Positions 1-12,617 of a stretch of 45,937 nt of DNA are shown here, in pieces. Numbering within the stretch: position 1 is the first letter of the stretch; each line of letters begins with the position of its first letter. The notes beneath the pieces are model-generated. The model worked only from the letters and a program-made list of their open reading frames with translations. It did no database searches and had not been told where the DNA came from. Both the position numbers and the translations under genes were made by a program. The DNA is from Nitrospirota bacterium (GTDB lineage Bacteria > JACPQY01), in contig JACPQY010000008.1 of the NCBI GenBank assembly GCA_016190245.1, positions 1-45,937 on the forward strand, read 5' to 3'.

Positions 1-1
1 C

Positions 2-1231
2 CCTCCCCTCGCCTCCCTCCCCCCGACGAACAAGCAGATCCTCATGGACCACTTCAACGAGGTCGTCACCGATCCCGAGGTGCGCAAGGAGGATGTCATC
101 CGCGTCGCACATGATCCCGCCCACGGGGATCGGCTGTACCTGAACCGCTACGTAGTCCTCCAGACCTCCGGAACGACCGGGAAGGTGGGGTATTTCCTCC
201 ACGACCTTGCCGCCTGGAGCGCCACGCGCCCGCTCCTCCTGGCCCGTGCCCCACGCAGCGTGAAGATCCGATCGTTTTTCTATCGGATAGCGTCGGGCCG
301 AACTCGCGTCGCCACGTTCTGCGCGACCCAAGGCCCTTTCGGTCTGCGCGCGATCTTCTCGCTCCACGCGCCAGGGTGGGAGAACGTCTTCATCCGCAAG
401 GAGGCGTTCGAGATCACCGACCCTTTGCCCGAGCACATCCGGCGGCTCAACGAATTCCGGCCGCACGTCCTCGCCGGGTACGCCAGCATCCTGGCCGAGT
501 TGGCGCGGGAGCAGCGGGACGGCCGCCTGCGCATTGCGCCCGAACTGGTTGGAACAGGGGCGGAACCGCTCACGCCCGAGCGCCGCGCCGAAATCGCGCG
601 GGCGTTCAGCGCCACGATCGTCGACGTCTATGGCGCCACAGAAGCGATCGGCATTGCCGCCGAGTCGGACTGCGGGAATCTGCATCTCGTCGAGGATGCC
701 TGCGTGCTGGAACCCGTGGACGAGCAGGGCCGCCCTGTCGGCGAGGGAGCGTGGGGCAACAAGGTGTACGTGACCAACCTGCTCAATCGCGTCATGCCGA
801 TCATCCGGTATGAGCTGGCGGACCGGGTCCGTTTCATCCCCGGCGGGTGCACGTGCGGTTCACCATTCACCCGCATCGAGATCCAGGGGAGACCCGATGA
901 CACGCTCGTCCTCCCCGGCACGGAGGGGCGGACCGTTCGCGTAGCGCCGATCCCTCTCATCGCGCTGCTTCTTGAGGTCCCGGGCATCCGCGAGTCCCAG
1001 GTGATCCAGGAGACCGATTCCCGCGTGCGGATCCTCCTCGTGCCGGAGTCGCCCGGCCCGGAGGAGCCGATCAGGCAAACGGTCGAGGCCCGATTCACGC
1101 GCTACCTCAGGCAGTCGGGCGCTTCGGAGGCGGTGACGGTCGGCGTCGAATGCGTCCGCGCACTCGAAAGAATGCCCGGCGGCGGAAAGATCCGCCAGAT
1201 CTGGAACCGTTCGAAAGGGACGGAGGCTTGA
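2..1231 (+). CDS. Phenylacetate-CoA ligase/CapK-family adenylate-forming enzyme (5' partial)
   Basis: The reading frame is open to the left edge, so the N terminus is outside the window. The first ATG at 44 is probably internal, because the residues before it (PTNKQILMDHF) match the conserved region ahead of the ATP-binding loop in this family. Visible motifs are the P-loop-like SGTTGK near residue 44 counted from that ATG, the adenylate motif DVYGATEA, and the C-terminal NRVMPIIRYELADRVRF hinge region. Members activate aryl or acyl carboxylates as adenylates, often followed by CoA transfer. The substrate cannot be read from sequence. The gene is convergent with the ferredoxin gene, 13 nt away. 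Confidence 0.85.
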   Translation, partial: PPLASLPPTNKQILMDHFNEVVTDPEVRKEDVIRVAHDPAHGDRLYLNRYVVLQTSGTTGKVGYFLHDLAAWSATRPLLLARAPRSVKIRSFFYRIASGRTRVATFCATQGPFGLRAIFSLHAPGWENVFIRKEAFEITDPLPEHIRRLNEFRPHVLAGYASILAELAREQRDGRLRIAPELVGTGAEPLTPERRAEIARAFSATIVDVYGATEAIGIAAESDCGNLHLVEDACVLEPVDEQGRPVGEGAWGNKVYVTNLLNRVMPIIRYELADRVRFIPGGCTCGSPFTRIEIQGRPDDTLVLPGTEGRTVRVAPIPLIALLLEVPGIRESQVIQETDSRVRILLVPESPGPEEPIRQTVEARFTRYLRQSGASEAVTVGVECVRALERMPGGGKIRQIWNRSKGTEA

Positions 1232-1244
1232 GGAGGACACCGGG

Positions 1245-1541
1245 TCAAGGGAGCGGATCGATAAAGAGGGCCTTGATTTCCTCGATGTCCTCGGGCGTGG
1301 CGTGGTGGTACCAGACGTTGTCCGGCATGATGGCGATGTTGGGGCCGATGGCGCACTGGCCCAGGCACAGCGTGCGGGTAATCCGAACCTTCTTCGCGAG
1401 GCCCTTCTCCCGCACGTGGGCCTTGAGGGCCTCTTGGAGGGGCCTGGAGTTCCGGCCGCCGCAGGAGTCCTGCCCAGGCGGGCGCTCGTTGATGCACACG
1501 AAGATCGTGCGGACGTAGGGCTGTCGATCGGCCTTGGGCAA
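1245..1541 (-). CDS. Thioredoxin-like [2Fe-2S] ferredoxin
   Basis: A 98-aa protein of the thioredoxin-fold 2Fe-2S ferredoxin family. The cluster ligands are visible as the first Cys in IFVCINERPPGQDSCGG, the second Cys in that segment, and two more in CLGQCAIGPN. The length fits a stand-alone domain. It starts 9 nt after the nadA stop and is almost certainly cotranscribed with nadA. An electron-transfer role next to the 4Fe-4S enzyme NadA is plausible but is only inferred from the position. Confidence 0.85.
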   Translation of the reverse strand: MPKADRQPYVRTIFVCINERPPGQDSCGGRNSRPLQEALKAHVREKGLAKKVRITRTLCLGQCAIGPNIAIMPDNVWYHHATPEDIEEIKALFIDPLP

Positions 1542-1550
1542 GGGGGTGAT

Positions 1551-2720
1551 TCAGTGTGCGGCTTCGGTAACCTGGATCATGCGCTCGAGGGCGAGGCGGG
1601 CCCGGCCTGCGAGCGACTCGGGCACCCGGATCCTGTTCACCACCGTCCCTTCCAGAAGCGAATCGAGGACCCACGCGAGGTACGCCGGGTGGATGCGATA
1701 CATCGTCGAGCACGGGCACACGATGGGATCGAGGCAGAAAACTGTTTTGTCCGTGTGCTGCTGGGCGAGGCGGTGGACGAGGTTCACTTCCGTCCCGATG
1801 GCCCAGACCGATCCCGGCGGGGCCGACTCCACCTGTCTCGCGATCTGCTCGGTGGAACCGGATGCGTCGGCCGCCTGCACCACATCGAGCGTGCACTCCG
1901 GGTGAACGATCACGCGCACGCCGGGATGCTCCGCACGCGCCTTGCGGATCTGCTCCACCTTGAAACGCGCGTGGACGGAGCAGTGGCCCTGCCAGAGGAT
2001 GAGGCGCGATCGTCGCAGCCTCTCCGCGGTGTTGCCGCCCAACGGTTTGCGAGGATCCCAGAGGGCCATCTCTTCGAGCGGGATGCCCATCTGGACGCCC
2101 GTGTTCCGGCCGAGGTGCTGGTCCGGGAAGAAGAAGACGCGCGCGAACCCCTGCAGTGCCCAGCGTATGATTCGCCCGGCATTGGAGGACGTGCAGACGG
2201 CCCCGCCGTGCTCGCCCGTGAGCGCCTTGAGCGACGCGGCAGAGTTCATGTACGTCACGGGGACGACATCCGGCGTCACCTCCCGGAGCTCCGCCCAGGC
2301 GACCTCAACATCGTCCGGCGGAGCCATGTCGGCCATCGAGCAGCCGGCCGTCAGGTTGGGCAGGATCGTGACCTGTCCCGGGCGAGAGAGGATGTCCGCC
2401 GTCTCGGCCATGAAATGGACCCCGCAGAAGACAATGAACTCGCGGCCCTCGGAAGCGGCGGCACGCGAGAGCTTGTACGAATCGCCCGTGAAATCGGCGA
2501 ACCGGACGATCTCGTCCCTCTGGTAGTGATGACCGAGGATGACGAGGCGCGCCTTCAGGGTTTCCTTCGCCGCGCGGATCGCCTCGCCGAGCGCCGAGGC
2601 ATCCATCTGGAGATACCTGTCGGGAATCCGCTGCCACGTGGCCCGCACATCCGCGGGAACCTCACCAAACGGCTCCAGTTCGTAATCGAACTCGCAGGCA
2701 GAACTGGGTTGAAGCGGCAT
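1551..2720 (-). CDS. nadA: Quinolinate synthase NadA
   Basis: 389-aa quinolinate synthase, which condenses iminoaspartate with dihydroxyacetone phosphate to give quinolinate in de novo NAD synthesis. Family motifs are LGHHYQRDEIVRFADFTGDS near the N terminus, VFCGVHFMAETADIL, LPNLTAGCSMAD, VTYMNSAA, VHPECTLDV, and the C-terminal cysteine region FCLDPIVCPCSTMYRIHP. The cluster cysteines in AGCSM, WQGHCSVH/HPEC and VCPC are present. The ATG at 2720 is chosen because a perfect -10 (TACAAT) lies exactly 6 nt upstream, and because the longer frame upstream does not look like NadA. Neither nadB nor nadC is in the window. Confidence 0.95.
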   Translation of the reverse strand: MPLQPSSACEFDYELEPFGEVPADVRATWQRIPDRYLQMDASALGEAIRAAKETLKARLVILGHHYQRDEIVRFADFTGDSYKLSRAAASEGREFIVFCGVHFMAETADILSRPGQVTILPNLTAGCSMADMAPPDDVEVAWAELREVTPDVVPVTYMNSAASLKALTGEHGGAVCTSSNAGRIIRWALQGFARVFFFPDQHLGRNTGVQMGIPLEEMALWDPRKPLGGNTAERLRRSRLILWQGHCSVHARFKVEQIRKARAEHPGVRVIVHPECTLDVVQAADASGSTEQIARQVESAPPGSVWAIGTEVNLVHRLAQQHTDKTVFCLDPIVCPCSTMYRIHPAYLAWVLDSLLEGTVVNRIRVPESLAGRARLALERMIQVTEAAH

Positions 2721-2726
2721 GGGTTT

Positions 2727-2732
2727 ATTGTA
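2727..2732 (-). promoter_or_regulatory. -10 element of nadA (leaderless)
   Basis: TACAAT on the minus strand ends exactly 6 nt before the nadA ATG, so transcription should begin at or next to the start codon. No Shine-Dalgarno sequence is visible. The same spacing recurs at seven other genes in this window. Confidence 0.6.
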
Positions 2733-2778
2733 GACGTGCGAAGCCTTCGAGAGCAAGGTGCCCTCCCTCGCCGGACGG

Positions 2779-3525
2779 CTACCGCGATTGTCCGGGCGTC
2801 GCGCCGCGACCACGGCACTTCTCGACGGCGGCCGCGGCGTCCGGGGCGAGTGAGTGCGAGGCGTGCCGGTCAAGGAAATTGGCGTACGCCAGCAACGCCT
2901 CCGGACACCTTCCTTCGGTGTAGAAGGCCGTTGCGTACTGGTACTGGGCAAGCGCTGCGAACCGGCTGTTGGGATAGGACTGGACGAGATCCTTGAACTC
3001 CACTCGGGCCTGATCGTACTGGCCCAGATCGAGATAGGACTCCCCGATGAGGAACTGACCCTCGGGGGCAAGGGCGTGGTCGGGGTACTTCTCCGTGACC
3101 GCAGCGTAGTAGACGATCGCGCGCTTCACATCCTTCGTTTTCTGCCGGTAAAGGTCGCCCACGCGGAGGTACGCCTCCGGCGCAAACTCGCTGGCGGGAT
3201 ACTTCTCGGCGAGCATGAGGTAGGTGCTGATGGCCCGGGCATCATCCTTGAGTTCGGCCGCGTAGCCCCCCGCCGCCAGGTGCAAGGCGCGCGGGGCGTA
3301 TGGCGAATCGGGAAAGCTGATGGCGTAGGCGTAGAACTTCTCCACGGCGTCCACGTGCCGGCCCAAACGCCAGAGTCGGAAGGCGTCGTCGAGGAGTCGG
3401 TCGGTCTCCCGCTCGCACGCGGGGGCGAGTACGAGGAGCAACCACCCCGCGCTGACAGCGACCAGCAGATGGATCAACCGTCGTGCGAGGCCCGCAGGCT
3501 CAAAGCCTGCTGTGCCCCGTTCCAC
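2779..3525 (-). CDS. TPR-repeat lipoprotein (BamD/YbgF-like tetratricopeptide protein)
   Basis: An outer-membrane-type lipoprotein signal (LLLVLAPAC) is followed by about five tetratricopeptide repeats, each marked by phrases such as SFPDSPYAPRALHLA, EKYPASEFAPEAYLRVG and QSYPNSRFAALAQYQYA. This is the arrangement of BamD/YbgF-type periplasmic scaffold lipoproteins. The start is uncertain. The frame stays open to an ATG at 3663, but the 5' part of that frame is a dispersed repeat (3488-3627) that also occurs near 28.3 kb, so the first ATG is not trustworthy. GTG at 3525 is chosen because it leaves a signal peptide with a basic n-region and places the lipobox Cys at residue 37. TTG at 3477 is an alternative. 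The gene lies downstream of gyrB. Confidence 0.7.
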   Translation of the reverse strand: MERGTAGFEPAGLARRLIHLLVAVSAGWLLLVLAPACERETDRLLDDAFRLWRLGRHVDAVEKFYAYAISFPDSPYAPRALHLAAGGYAAELKDDARAISTYLMLAEKYPASEFAPEAYLRVGDLYRQKTKDVKRAIVYYAAVTEKYPDHALAPEGQFLIGESYLDLGQYDQARVEFKDLVQSYPNSRFAALAQYQYATAFYTEGRCPEALLAYANFLDRHASHSLAPDAAAAVEKCRGRGATPGQSR

Positions 3526-3627
3526 GGGTGCGTCTACCTCGGATTCTCGGTTCCTGTGGCCGCGGGCTTCCCGCCTGTCCAGTCCGCCACGGCGGACGGA
3601 CTTCGGCGGGCAGGCAGCCCGCGTCAT
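3488..3627 (-). repeat. Dispersed two-hairpin repeat, copy 1
   Basis: Read on the minus strand, this element shares its ends with the copy at 28257-28352: it begins ATGACGCGGGCT and runs through GAGAATCCGAGGTAG and CCCGTGGAACGGGG to a GCAGGC-TTTGA-GCCTGC hairpin. Copy 1 also contains an extra internal inverted repeat (CCGCC...GGCGG, about 3555-3615) inserted between the two arms of the first hairpin. It sits 14 nt beyond the gyrB stop and supplies the apparent N-terminal codons of the next gene. Confidence 0.75.
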
Positions 3628-3640
3628 GAGGTAAGAGGCG

Positions 3641-7223
<3,583 letters not shown>

Positions 7224-7243
7224 AAGAGGTAGGGCTCCTTTCC

Positions 7244-7385
7244 TGTGGATACTAGACTAACTCCGGAAAGCAGCGAAGAAAAGGCGCACGAGATTCCTGT
7301 GGAAAGCCTGTGGGCTGTTTTGTGGAAAAGTGGCCCTCGGGGCGGAGCCTCGGTTATTCACAAGCCTCTCCAGCACTTATCCCCA
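7244..7385. other. DnaA-box cluster between dnaN and dnaA (oriC part 1)
   Basis: The 165-bp spacer between dnaN and dnaA contains one perfect TTATnCACA box (7354-7362, TTATTCACA). Near matches are at 7244-7252 (GTATCCACA on the minus strand), 7321-7329 (TTTTCCACA on the minus strand), 7298-7306 (two mismatches) and 7377-7385 (TTATCCCCA). This density in a non-coding spacer next to dnaA fits an origin sub-region or DnaA autoregulatory sites. Confidence 0.6.
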
Positions 7386-7388
7386 GCG

Positions 7389-8714
7389 TTATGCATAGCC
7401 GACGACCTTGCGGATTCGGCCAAGCGACTGACGGAACTGATCGTCCGAATTGGTCAGACTGTGGATCTTCCGGCAGGCATGAAGGACGGTGGTGTGATCC
7501 TTGCCGCCCAGGAGTCTGCCGATCTCCGGGAGCGACGTTCCGATCACGGTTCTCATCAGGAACATGGCCGTCTGGCGGGCCAGAGCGATGGTCTTGATAC
7601 GGCGGCTCCCCCTCAGATCGGCCGGTTTCAGGTTGAACTCGGCAGCCACGGCACGTACGAGTTCGTCCGGCGACGGTTTCTCCCGGCGACCGGGCATGAT
7701 GGTGTCCATGTGCGCCTGGAGGTACTCCGCCGTGATGGGCTCCTGGCTGAAGGCGCAATGCGCCGCTAGGCGCGTGAGACAACCTTCGAGATCCCTGATG
7801 TTGGACGTGATCCGCGAGGCGAGCGTGAAGGCCACGTCATCCGAAAGGGAGAGTTGAAAAAACTCCGCCTTTTTTTGCAGGATCGCGACCTTCGTTTCGA
7901 TGTCTGGGGGCTGAATGTCCGCCATGAGCCCGCGGCTGAACCGGGAGATAAGCCTTTCATGGAGGCCGGTGATCTCGTTTGGGGGGTTGTCGCTGGTGAA
8001 CACCATCTGCCGTCGGCGCTCAAAGAGCGTGTTGAAGACGAAGAAGAACTCCTGCTGGGTGCGCTCCTTGGTCGCCCAGAACTGGATGTCGTCAATGAGC
8101 AGGACATCCACCTTCCGGTATTTCGCCCGGAACTCGTCCAGCGTGCCGGATCGGAGGTGGGCGATGAGGTTATGCTCGAAGTCCTGGGAGGTCGTGCTGT
8201 GGACGGCGAGCCCGCCCTGGGCGGTGAGGTGGTTCGCGATCGCGTGGATGAGATGCGTTTTTCCAAGCCCCACACCGCCGTAGATGAGGAGGGGATTGTA
8301 CTTGCGCCCCGGATCCTTGGCGATGGCCAGCGCGGAAGCGTGCGCGAACTGGTTCGACGCACCCACCACGAAATTGTCGAACGTGTAGTTCCAGCTTGCG
8401 TGGTCGTCGAAGCGCTTGAGGGCCGGCGGCGGCGTCGCGGCGGGGGATTCCGCGCCGCTCGTGCCGTTCGCGCGCTGCGCGATCTCGACCTCGAGGTTGT
8501 CGCTGGAGACCTCGCTCACCGTCTGCCGGAGGAGGTCGGCGTAATTCTCGCGAATCCAGTCGGCCTGGAACTTGTCCTGCGTCTCGAGAACGAACCGGCC
8601 GGACGCACCGCGCTCGCAGCGCACGTTCGCAAACCACATTTTGAACTGCGCCGGGCCGACTTTCGCCTTGACTCTCTCGATGCTGCGCTCCCAGATTTCT
8701 TGCGTGTCCATCAT
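7389..8714 (-). CDS. dnaA: Chromosomal replication initiator DnaA
   Basis: 441-aa replication initiator. It has an N-terminal DnaB/DiaA interaction domain, a variable linker rich in Pro and Ala around residues 90-110, an AAA+ domain with Walker A GGVGLGKTHLIHA near residue 145 and Walker B LLIDDIQF, and domain IV with the DnaA signature GGKDHTTVLHACRKI that binds DnaA boxes. The start is ATG 8714 or the adjacent ATG 8711. A purine-rich ACGGAG lies about 10 nt upstream. Confidence 0.98.
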   Translation of the reverse strand: MMDTQEIWERSIERVKAKVGPAQFKMWFANVRCERGASGRFVLETQDKFQADWIRENYADLLRQTVSEVSSDNLEVEIAQRANGTSGAESPAATPPPALKRFDDHASWNYTFDNFVVGASNQFAHASALAIAKDPGRKYNPLLIYGGVGLGKTHLIHAIANHLTAQGGLAVHSTTSQDFEHNLIAHLRSGTLDEFRAKYRKVDVLLIDDIQFWATKERTQQEFFFVFNTLFERRRQMVFTSDNPPNEITGLHERLISRFSRGLMADIQPPDIETKVAILQKKAEFFQLSLSDDVAFTLASRITSNIRDLEGCLTRLAAHCAFSQEPITAEYLQAHMDTIMPGRREKPSPDELVRAVAAEFNLKPADLRGSRRIKTIALARQTAMFLMRTVIGTSLPEIGRLLGGKDHTTVLHACRKIHSLTNSDDQFRQSLGRIRKVVGYA

Positions 8715-9122
8715 GAATTAAATCTCCGTTTGATTTCGCTGTTCTGCGCCCTGGCGAAGATTGTCAAGCAAAGTGAAAATATGACGAACTTCACCGGGAT
8801 TAGGAAAAGTTACACACAGGTTTATGCACAGCTGTGGAAAACTCCAAACCTACGGATCTTCAGGGGGTTGCGGCATTCGCCCCCCCTGATACAGGAACCG
8901 CTCCGGTGCAACCTCCTTGAACCGGTGCCCACTCGGAAGACCCTCAAGATCTTGTGGACTGCCGCCGGACCCACACCACAGCTTGTATTCGTTTTGTCCA
9001 TGTTCCGCGTATTCTACCATCGGGCTGCAAACCGAACAACGTTCTACGGTCTTTCGTTGACGCTGCGCGTCAGACGCTCGCGCGGGACTGCGGCACTTGT
9101 GTCGCCGGGGGGGGGGAGAGAA
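8715..9122. other. dnaA upstream region with DnaA boxes (oriC part 2)
   Basis: This 408-bp gap between ribE and dnaA has no convincing gene. It holds a perfect DnaA box TTATGCACA at 8822-8830, with one-mismatch boxes at 8810-8818 (TTACACACA) and 8833-8841 (TTTTCCACA on the minus strand), next to an AT-richer stretch (8757-8810) that could be an unwinding element. The dnaA promoter must also lie here. A run of ten G occurs at 9107-9116. The rest is unremarkable. Confidence 0.6.
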
Positions 9123-9728
9123 TCAGCGCGTCTTCGGAGAGGTGTGACGCGGGGGGAGGAGCCGCTCGATCTGCTTGGCGAGGATATCGAACTCGAGGTT
9201 GACGCTCTGTCCCGCCCTGAGCGTGCCGAGTGTCGTGTGCGACAGCGTGTAGGGGATGAGATAGACGGAAAAGCTGGAGGGGCCGATGCGGTTCACGGTT
9301 AGGCTCACGCCGTCCACGGCCACGGAGCCCTTCACCGTGAGGTAGCGCATGAACTTGCGATCGGCCGAGAGTGCGAGATCCGTTCCGTTGGGATCGTCGC
9401 GGCGCGATAGGACGTGTCCGAGTCCATCCACGTGGCCTTGCACGAGGTGGCCGCCGATTTCCTGCCCCATCCTCAGGGCCCGTTCGAGATTCACGCGATC
9501 GCCCTCGGTGAGCGCGCCGAGCGTGGTGAGCGCGAGGGTCTCGCGGGCGGCCTCTGCAGCGAACCGGGATCCTGAGCGACGGACGACGGTGAGGCACGTG
9601 CCGTTCACGGCCACACTCGCGCCTTTCTTGAAGCCGGTGAGGCGCGAGCGAATGAGGAGCCGGCGGAGTCCGGGGAGGGTTTCGACTCTCTCGATGCGCC
9701 CCATGTCTTCGATGATGCCGGTGAACAT
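9123..9728 (-). CDS. ribE: Riboflavin synthase alpha chain
   Basis: 201-aa lumazine-binding protein that dismutates two 6,7-dimethyl-8-ribityllumazine molecules to riboflavin. It begins MFTGIIEDMGRIE, and the two internal repeats of the family are visible: VNGTCLTVV / GGHLVQGHVDG in the first half, and VDGVSLTVNRIG in the second. The start ATG overlaps the ribD stop (TGATG), which indicates translational coupling. Confidence 0.95.
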   Translation of the reverse strand: MFTGIIEDMGRIERVETLPGLRRLLIRSRLTGFKKGASVAVNGTCLTVVRRSGSRFAAEAARETLALTTLGALTEGDRVNLERALRMGQEIGGHLVQGHVDGLGHVLSRRDDPNGTDLALSADRKFMRYLTVKGSVAVDGVSLTVNRIGPSSFSVYLIPYTLSHTTLGTLRAGQSVNLEFDILAKQIERLLPPRHTSPKTR

Positions 9729-10801
9729 CAGTGCGTCTCCATTTCGCATTCCACGAGAAGGTCGGGGCCGATGAAGTGCGCCTTCCGCCTCCCCACGCGA
9801 AGAGCATCCTTGATCTTCCGTGTGCCCGGGCCGGCGATCATAGGCACGCCCTCCCCGCCGACCACGATCGGGGCATAGAAGACGAAGAGCCGGTCCACGA
9901 GGTTCTGAGCGAGCGCCGAGCCGGCAAGCCGGGAGCCTCCCTCGAGCAGGACTCGCCCCACACCTGTCCGGCCGAGGCGCTGGAGGAGCCGTGCGAGATC
10001 CACGTGGCCGTCGCGCGTCGGGGCGGGCCAGACGAGCACGTCGCGCGCGAGAAAAGGGCGATGACGTGCCGGGGGCGTGTCGCCCGTGGCCAGAACCGCC
10101 CGGCCGGGCGGCCCGCTGGTGTAGACTCGAGCCGAGGGCGAGGTTCGGAGCCGGGTGTCGGCCACAATGCGCAGCGGCCAGCGGCGCAGCCTGGTGTGGC
10201 GCGGGGTCAGGAGGGGGTCGTCGCGCATGACCGTGCCGCTGCCGACGAGAATGGCGTCCACCCCCGACCGCAGGTGGTGGACCCACGCGCGCGCGGCGGG
10301 GCCCGTGATCCAGCGCGAGGCGCCCGAGGCAGTGGCGATTTTTCCGTCCATCGTTGCGGCAAGTTTCAGGATGACGTAGGGGCGTCCCCGTTTCACCCGC
10401 GTCTCGTAGTCCACATTCAGCGCGCGACATTCGGCCTCGAGGACGCCTTGGTCCACTCGGATCCCCGTGCGGCGGAGCGCGGTGATCCCTCTGCCGCGCG
10501 CGTCCGGGTGCGGATCGAGGGCGCCCGTCACCACGCGGCGGATCCCGGATCGGCGGATCGCATCCACGCACGGCTCCGTTCGCCCCCACACGCGGCACGG
10601 TTCCAGCGTGACGTAGAGGGTTGCGCCGCGGGATCGAGGGCCCGCGTGAGCGAGCGCCGCCTTCTCCGCGTGAGGCTCTCCCGGCCGCCGGTGAAACCCC
10701 TCGCCCACGGCGCGGCCCGCGGCCACCACCACCGCGCCCACGAGCGGGTTCGGCGAAGCCGTCGGATCACCGCGGCGCGCGAGCCGGATGGCCCGCCTCA
10801 T
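9728..10801 (-). CDS. ribD: Bifunctional riboflavin biosynthesis deaminase/reductase RibD
   Basis: 357 aa, with two domains. The N-terminal cytidine-deaminase-like domain has SPNPLVGAVVV, the zinc motif PHAEKAAL and a Cys-containing TLEPCRVWGRTEPC. The C-terminal reductase domain (from about residue 140) has KLAATMDGKIA, SRWITG, DAILVGSGTVMRDDP, and LLEGGSRLAGS. It performs the second and third steps after GTP cyclohydrolase II. The ATG at 10801 gives MRRAIRLARRG, the usual family start. It is 35 nt downstream of nrdR and one base overlaps ribE. No ribAB or ribH is seen nearby. Confidence 0.95.
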   Translation of the reverse strand: MRRAIRLARRGDPTASPNPLVGAVVVAAGRAVGEGFHRRPGEPHAEKAALAHAGPRSRGATLYVTLEPCRVWGRTEPCVDAIRRSGIRRVVTGALDPHPDARGRGITALRRTGIRVDQGVLEAECRALNVDYETRVKRGRPYVILKLAATMDGKIATASGASRWITGPAARAWVHHLRSGVDAILVGSGTVMRDDPLLTPRHTRLRRWPLRIVADTRLRTSPSARVYTSGPPGRAVLATGDTPPARHRPFLARDVLVWPAPTRDGHVDLARLLQRLGRTGVGRVLLEGGSRLAGSALAQNLVDRLFVFYAPIVVGGEGVPMIAGPGTRKIKDALRVGRRKAHFIGPDLLVECEMETH

Positions 10802-10836
10802 CCATCGGGCGTCCGCCCCCGGTGACCCTCTGCCGA

Positions 10837-11295
10837 TCAGGACCGCTTGTCCCGGATGAGGTCCTTGACCTCGTCCATGAACTGGGAGACGTCCTTGAAC
10901 TCCTGGTACACGGAGGCGAATCGCACGTAGGCGATCTGGTCCCACTCCTTGAGCGCGGCCATGATCTTTTCCCCGATCACGCGGCTCGGAATTTCTTTCC
11001 CCATCTCCTGAAGCTCGGATTCGAGCCGCTCCATGAAATCCTCAACCTGCTGGAGGCTGACCGGGCGCTTCTGAACGGCCTTCCGGATGCCTTGCATCAC
11101 CTTGTCGCGCGCGTAGGGCTCGCGGCGCCCGTCCTTCTTCACCACCGCGGGAAGGGAGTCTTCCACCTTCTCGTAGGTCGTGAAGCGTTTGGAACAGGAG
11201 ATGCAACTCCTCCGCCTCCGGATGGCGGCGCCGTCCTGGCTCAGACGGGAGTCCGTCACCTTGTTCTGCATCGAGCCGCAGTAGGGACATTTCAT
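10837..11295 (-). CDS. nrdR: Transcriptional repressor NrdR
   Basis: 152-aa regulator of ribonucleotide reductase genes. An N-terminal zinc ribbon (CPYCGS...CISCSKRFTTYE) is followed by an ATP-cone domain (VVKKDGRREPYARDKVMQGI) that senses ATP/dATP. Length is typical. It is placed between glyA and ribD, a gene order seen in many bacteria. No nrd genes are in the window. Confidence 0.96.
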   Translation of the reverse strand: MKCPYCGSMQNKVTDSRLSQDGAAIRRRRSCISCSKRFTTYEKVEDSLPAVVKKDGRREPYARDKVMQGIRKAVQKRPVSLQQVEDFMERLESELQEMGKEIPSRVIGEKIMAALKEWDQIAYVRFASVYQEFKDVSQFMDEVKDLIRDKRS

Positions 11296-11309
11296 AGCGC
11301 GGGGGCCGG

Positions 11310-12617
11310 CTACAACGCGGCCAAGGCCGCGATCCCGGCGCGAGACGCCGAGTTTCCTGCGCGCTTCTGCCGATCGAGGCGCGACGCATAGAGGGGAAAC
11401 CGCTCGCACAGTCCGCCCACCTCTTCGCGAATGCGCCTGAGCGCCGCGGCATCGGTGCGCCGGTCCAGCGTCTCCTTGATGAAGTCGGCGATCCGGACCA
11501 TTTCGGTTTCCTTCATGCCGCGCGTGGTCACAGCGGGGGTGCCGATCCGGATCCCGCTGGCGACGGCCGGTGGCCGCTTGTCGAACGGCACGGTGTTCTT
11601 GTTCACGGTGATGCCCGCCTGGTCCAGTATCTCCTCCGCCAGTTTTCCGGTCACGTCCGTCTCCGAGAGATCCACGAGCACGAGGTGCGTGTCGGTCCCT
11701 CCGGAGACCAGCTTGAAGCCGTGGTGGGTGAGGCGCGCGGCGAGGGCCTGGGCGTTCTTCACGATCTGTTTCTGGTAGTCGTTGAATCCCTCTCCCATGG
11801 CTTCCTTGAGCGCGACGGCCTTGGCGGCGATGACGTGCATGAGCGGGCCTCCCTGCATGCCGGGGAAGATCTTGCTGTTGAGGGCCTTGGCGTGCCGCTC
11901 CCAGCACATCGCCATTCCGCCACGGGGCCCGCGCAGCGTCTTGTGCGTGGTGGTGGTGACGAATTCGCAATGGGGGTTGGGGTTCGGGAAGAGACCGGCG
12001 ACGACGAGGCCGGCATAGTGCGCGATGTCGGCCATGACCGGGCAGCCAACCTCATCCGCCGCCGCGCGGAAGCGGGCGAAATCTATCTGTCTGGGATAGG
12101 CGCTGGCGCCCACCACGATGAGTTTGGGCCGGTGCCGGAGGGCGAGGGAGCGGACCTGGTCGTAGTCGATCCGGTGGTCGTCCGCCCGCACGCCGTACGG
12201 GACGACCTTGTAGAGAAAGCCGGAGAAGTTCACGGGGGAACCATGGGTAAGGTGCCCTCCGTGGCTCAGATTCATCCCTAAGATTGTGTCGCCGGGCTGG
12301 AGGACGGTGAAGTACACGGCCATATTGGCCTGGGCACCGGAGTGGGGCTGCACGTTGGCGTGCTCGGCCTTGAAGAGGGCCTTGGCGCGCTCGATGGCGA
12401 GCGATTCCGCCACGTCCACGAACCGGCACCCCCCGTAGTAGCGTTTGCCCGGAAGCCCCTCGGCATACTTGTTGGTCATAACGCTGCCGAGGGCCTCGAG
12501 GACGGCCTCGCTGACGAAATTTTCCGACGCGATCAGCTCGAGCGTGGTGGCCTCGCGTTCGGTTTCCTTCAGGATGGCGTCGAAAACCTCGGGATCGGTG
12601 CGGAAGAGGTGCTCCAT
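11310..12617 (-). CDS. glyA: Serine hydroxymethyltransferase
   Basis: 435-aa PLP enzyme that interconverts serine and glycine with transfer of a one-carbon unit to tetrahydrofolate. Motifs are [45 protein letters not shown], the PLP-lysine segment [14 protein letters not shown], and [13 protein letters not shown] purine-rich SD (AGGAAGG) lies upstream of the ATG at 12617. It probably heads a glyA-nrdR-ribD-ribE transcript, with only 14 nt to nrdR. The last ~25 residues are Arg/Ala-rich and beyond the usual end. Confidence 0.97.
   Translation of the reverse strand: MEHLFRTDPEVFDAILKETEREATTLELIASENFVSEAVLEALGSVMTNKYAEGLPGKRYYGGCRFVDVAESLAIERAKALFKAEHANVQPHSGAQANMAVYFTVLQPGDTILGMNLSHGGHLTHGSPVNFSGFLYKVVPYGVRADDHRIDYDQVRSLALRHRPKLIVVGASAYPRQIDFARFRAAADEVGCPVMADIAHYAGLVVAGLFPNPNPHCEFVTTTTHKTLRGPRGGMAMCWERHAKALNSKIFPGMQGGPLMHVIAAKAVALKEAMGEGFNDYQKQIVKNAQALAARLTHHGFKLVSGGTDTHLVLVDLSETDVTGKLAEEILDQAGITVNKNTVPFDKRPPAVASGIRIGTPAVTTRGMKETEMVRIADFIKETLDRRTDAAALRRIREEVGGLCERFPLYASRLDRQKRAGNSASRAGIAALAAL

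Noticed and set aside
1302-2996. 564-codon plus-strand frame over nadA
   Set aside because: It is antisense to nadA and the ferredoxin gene and shows no conserved motif.
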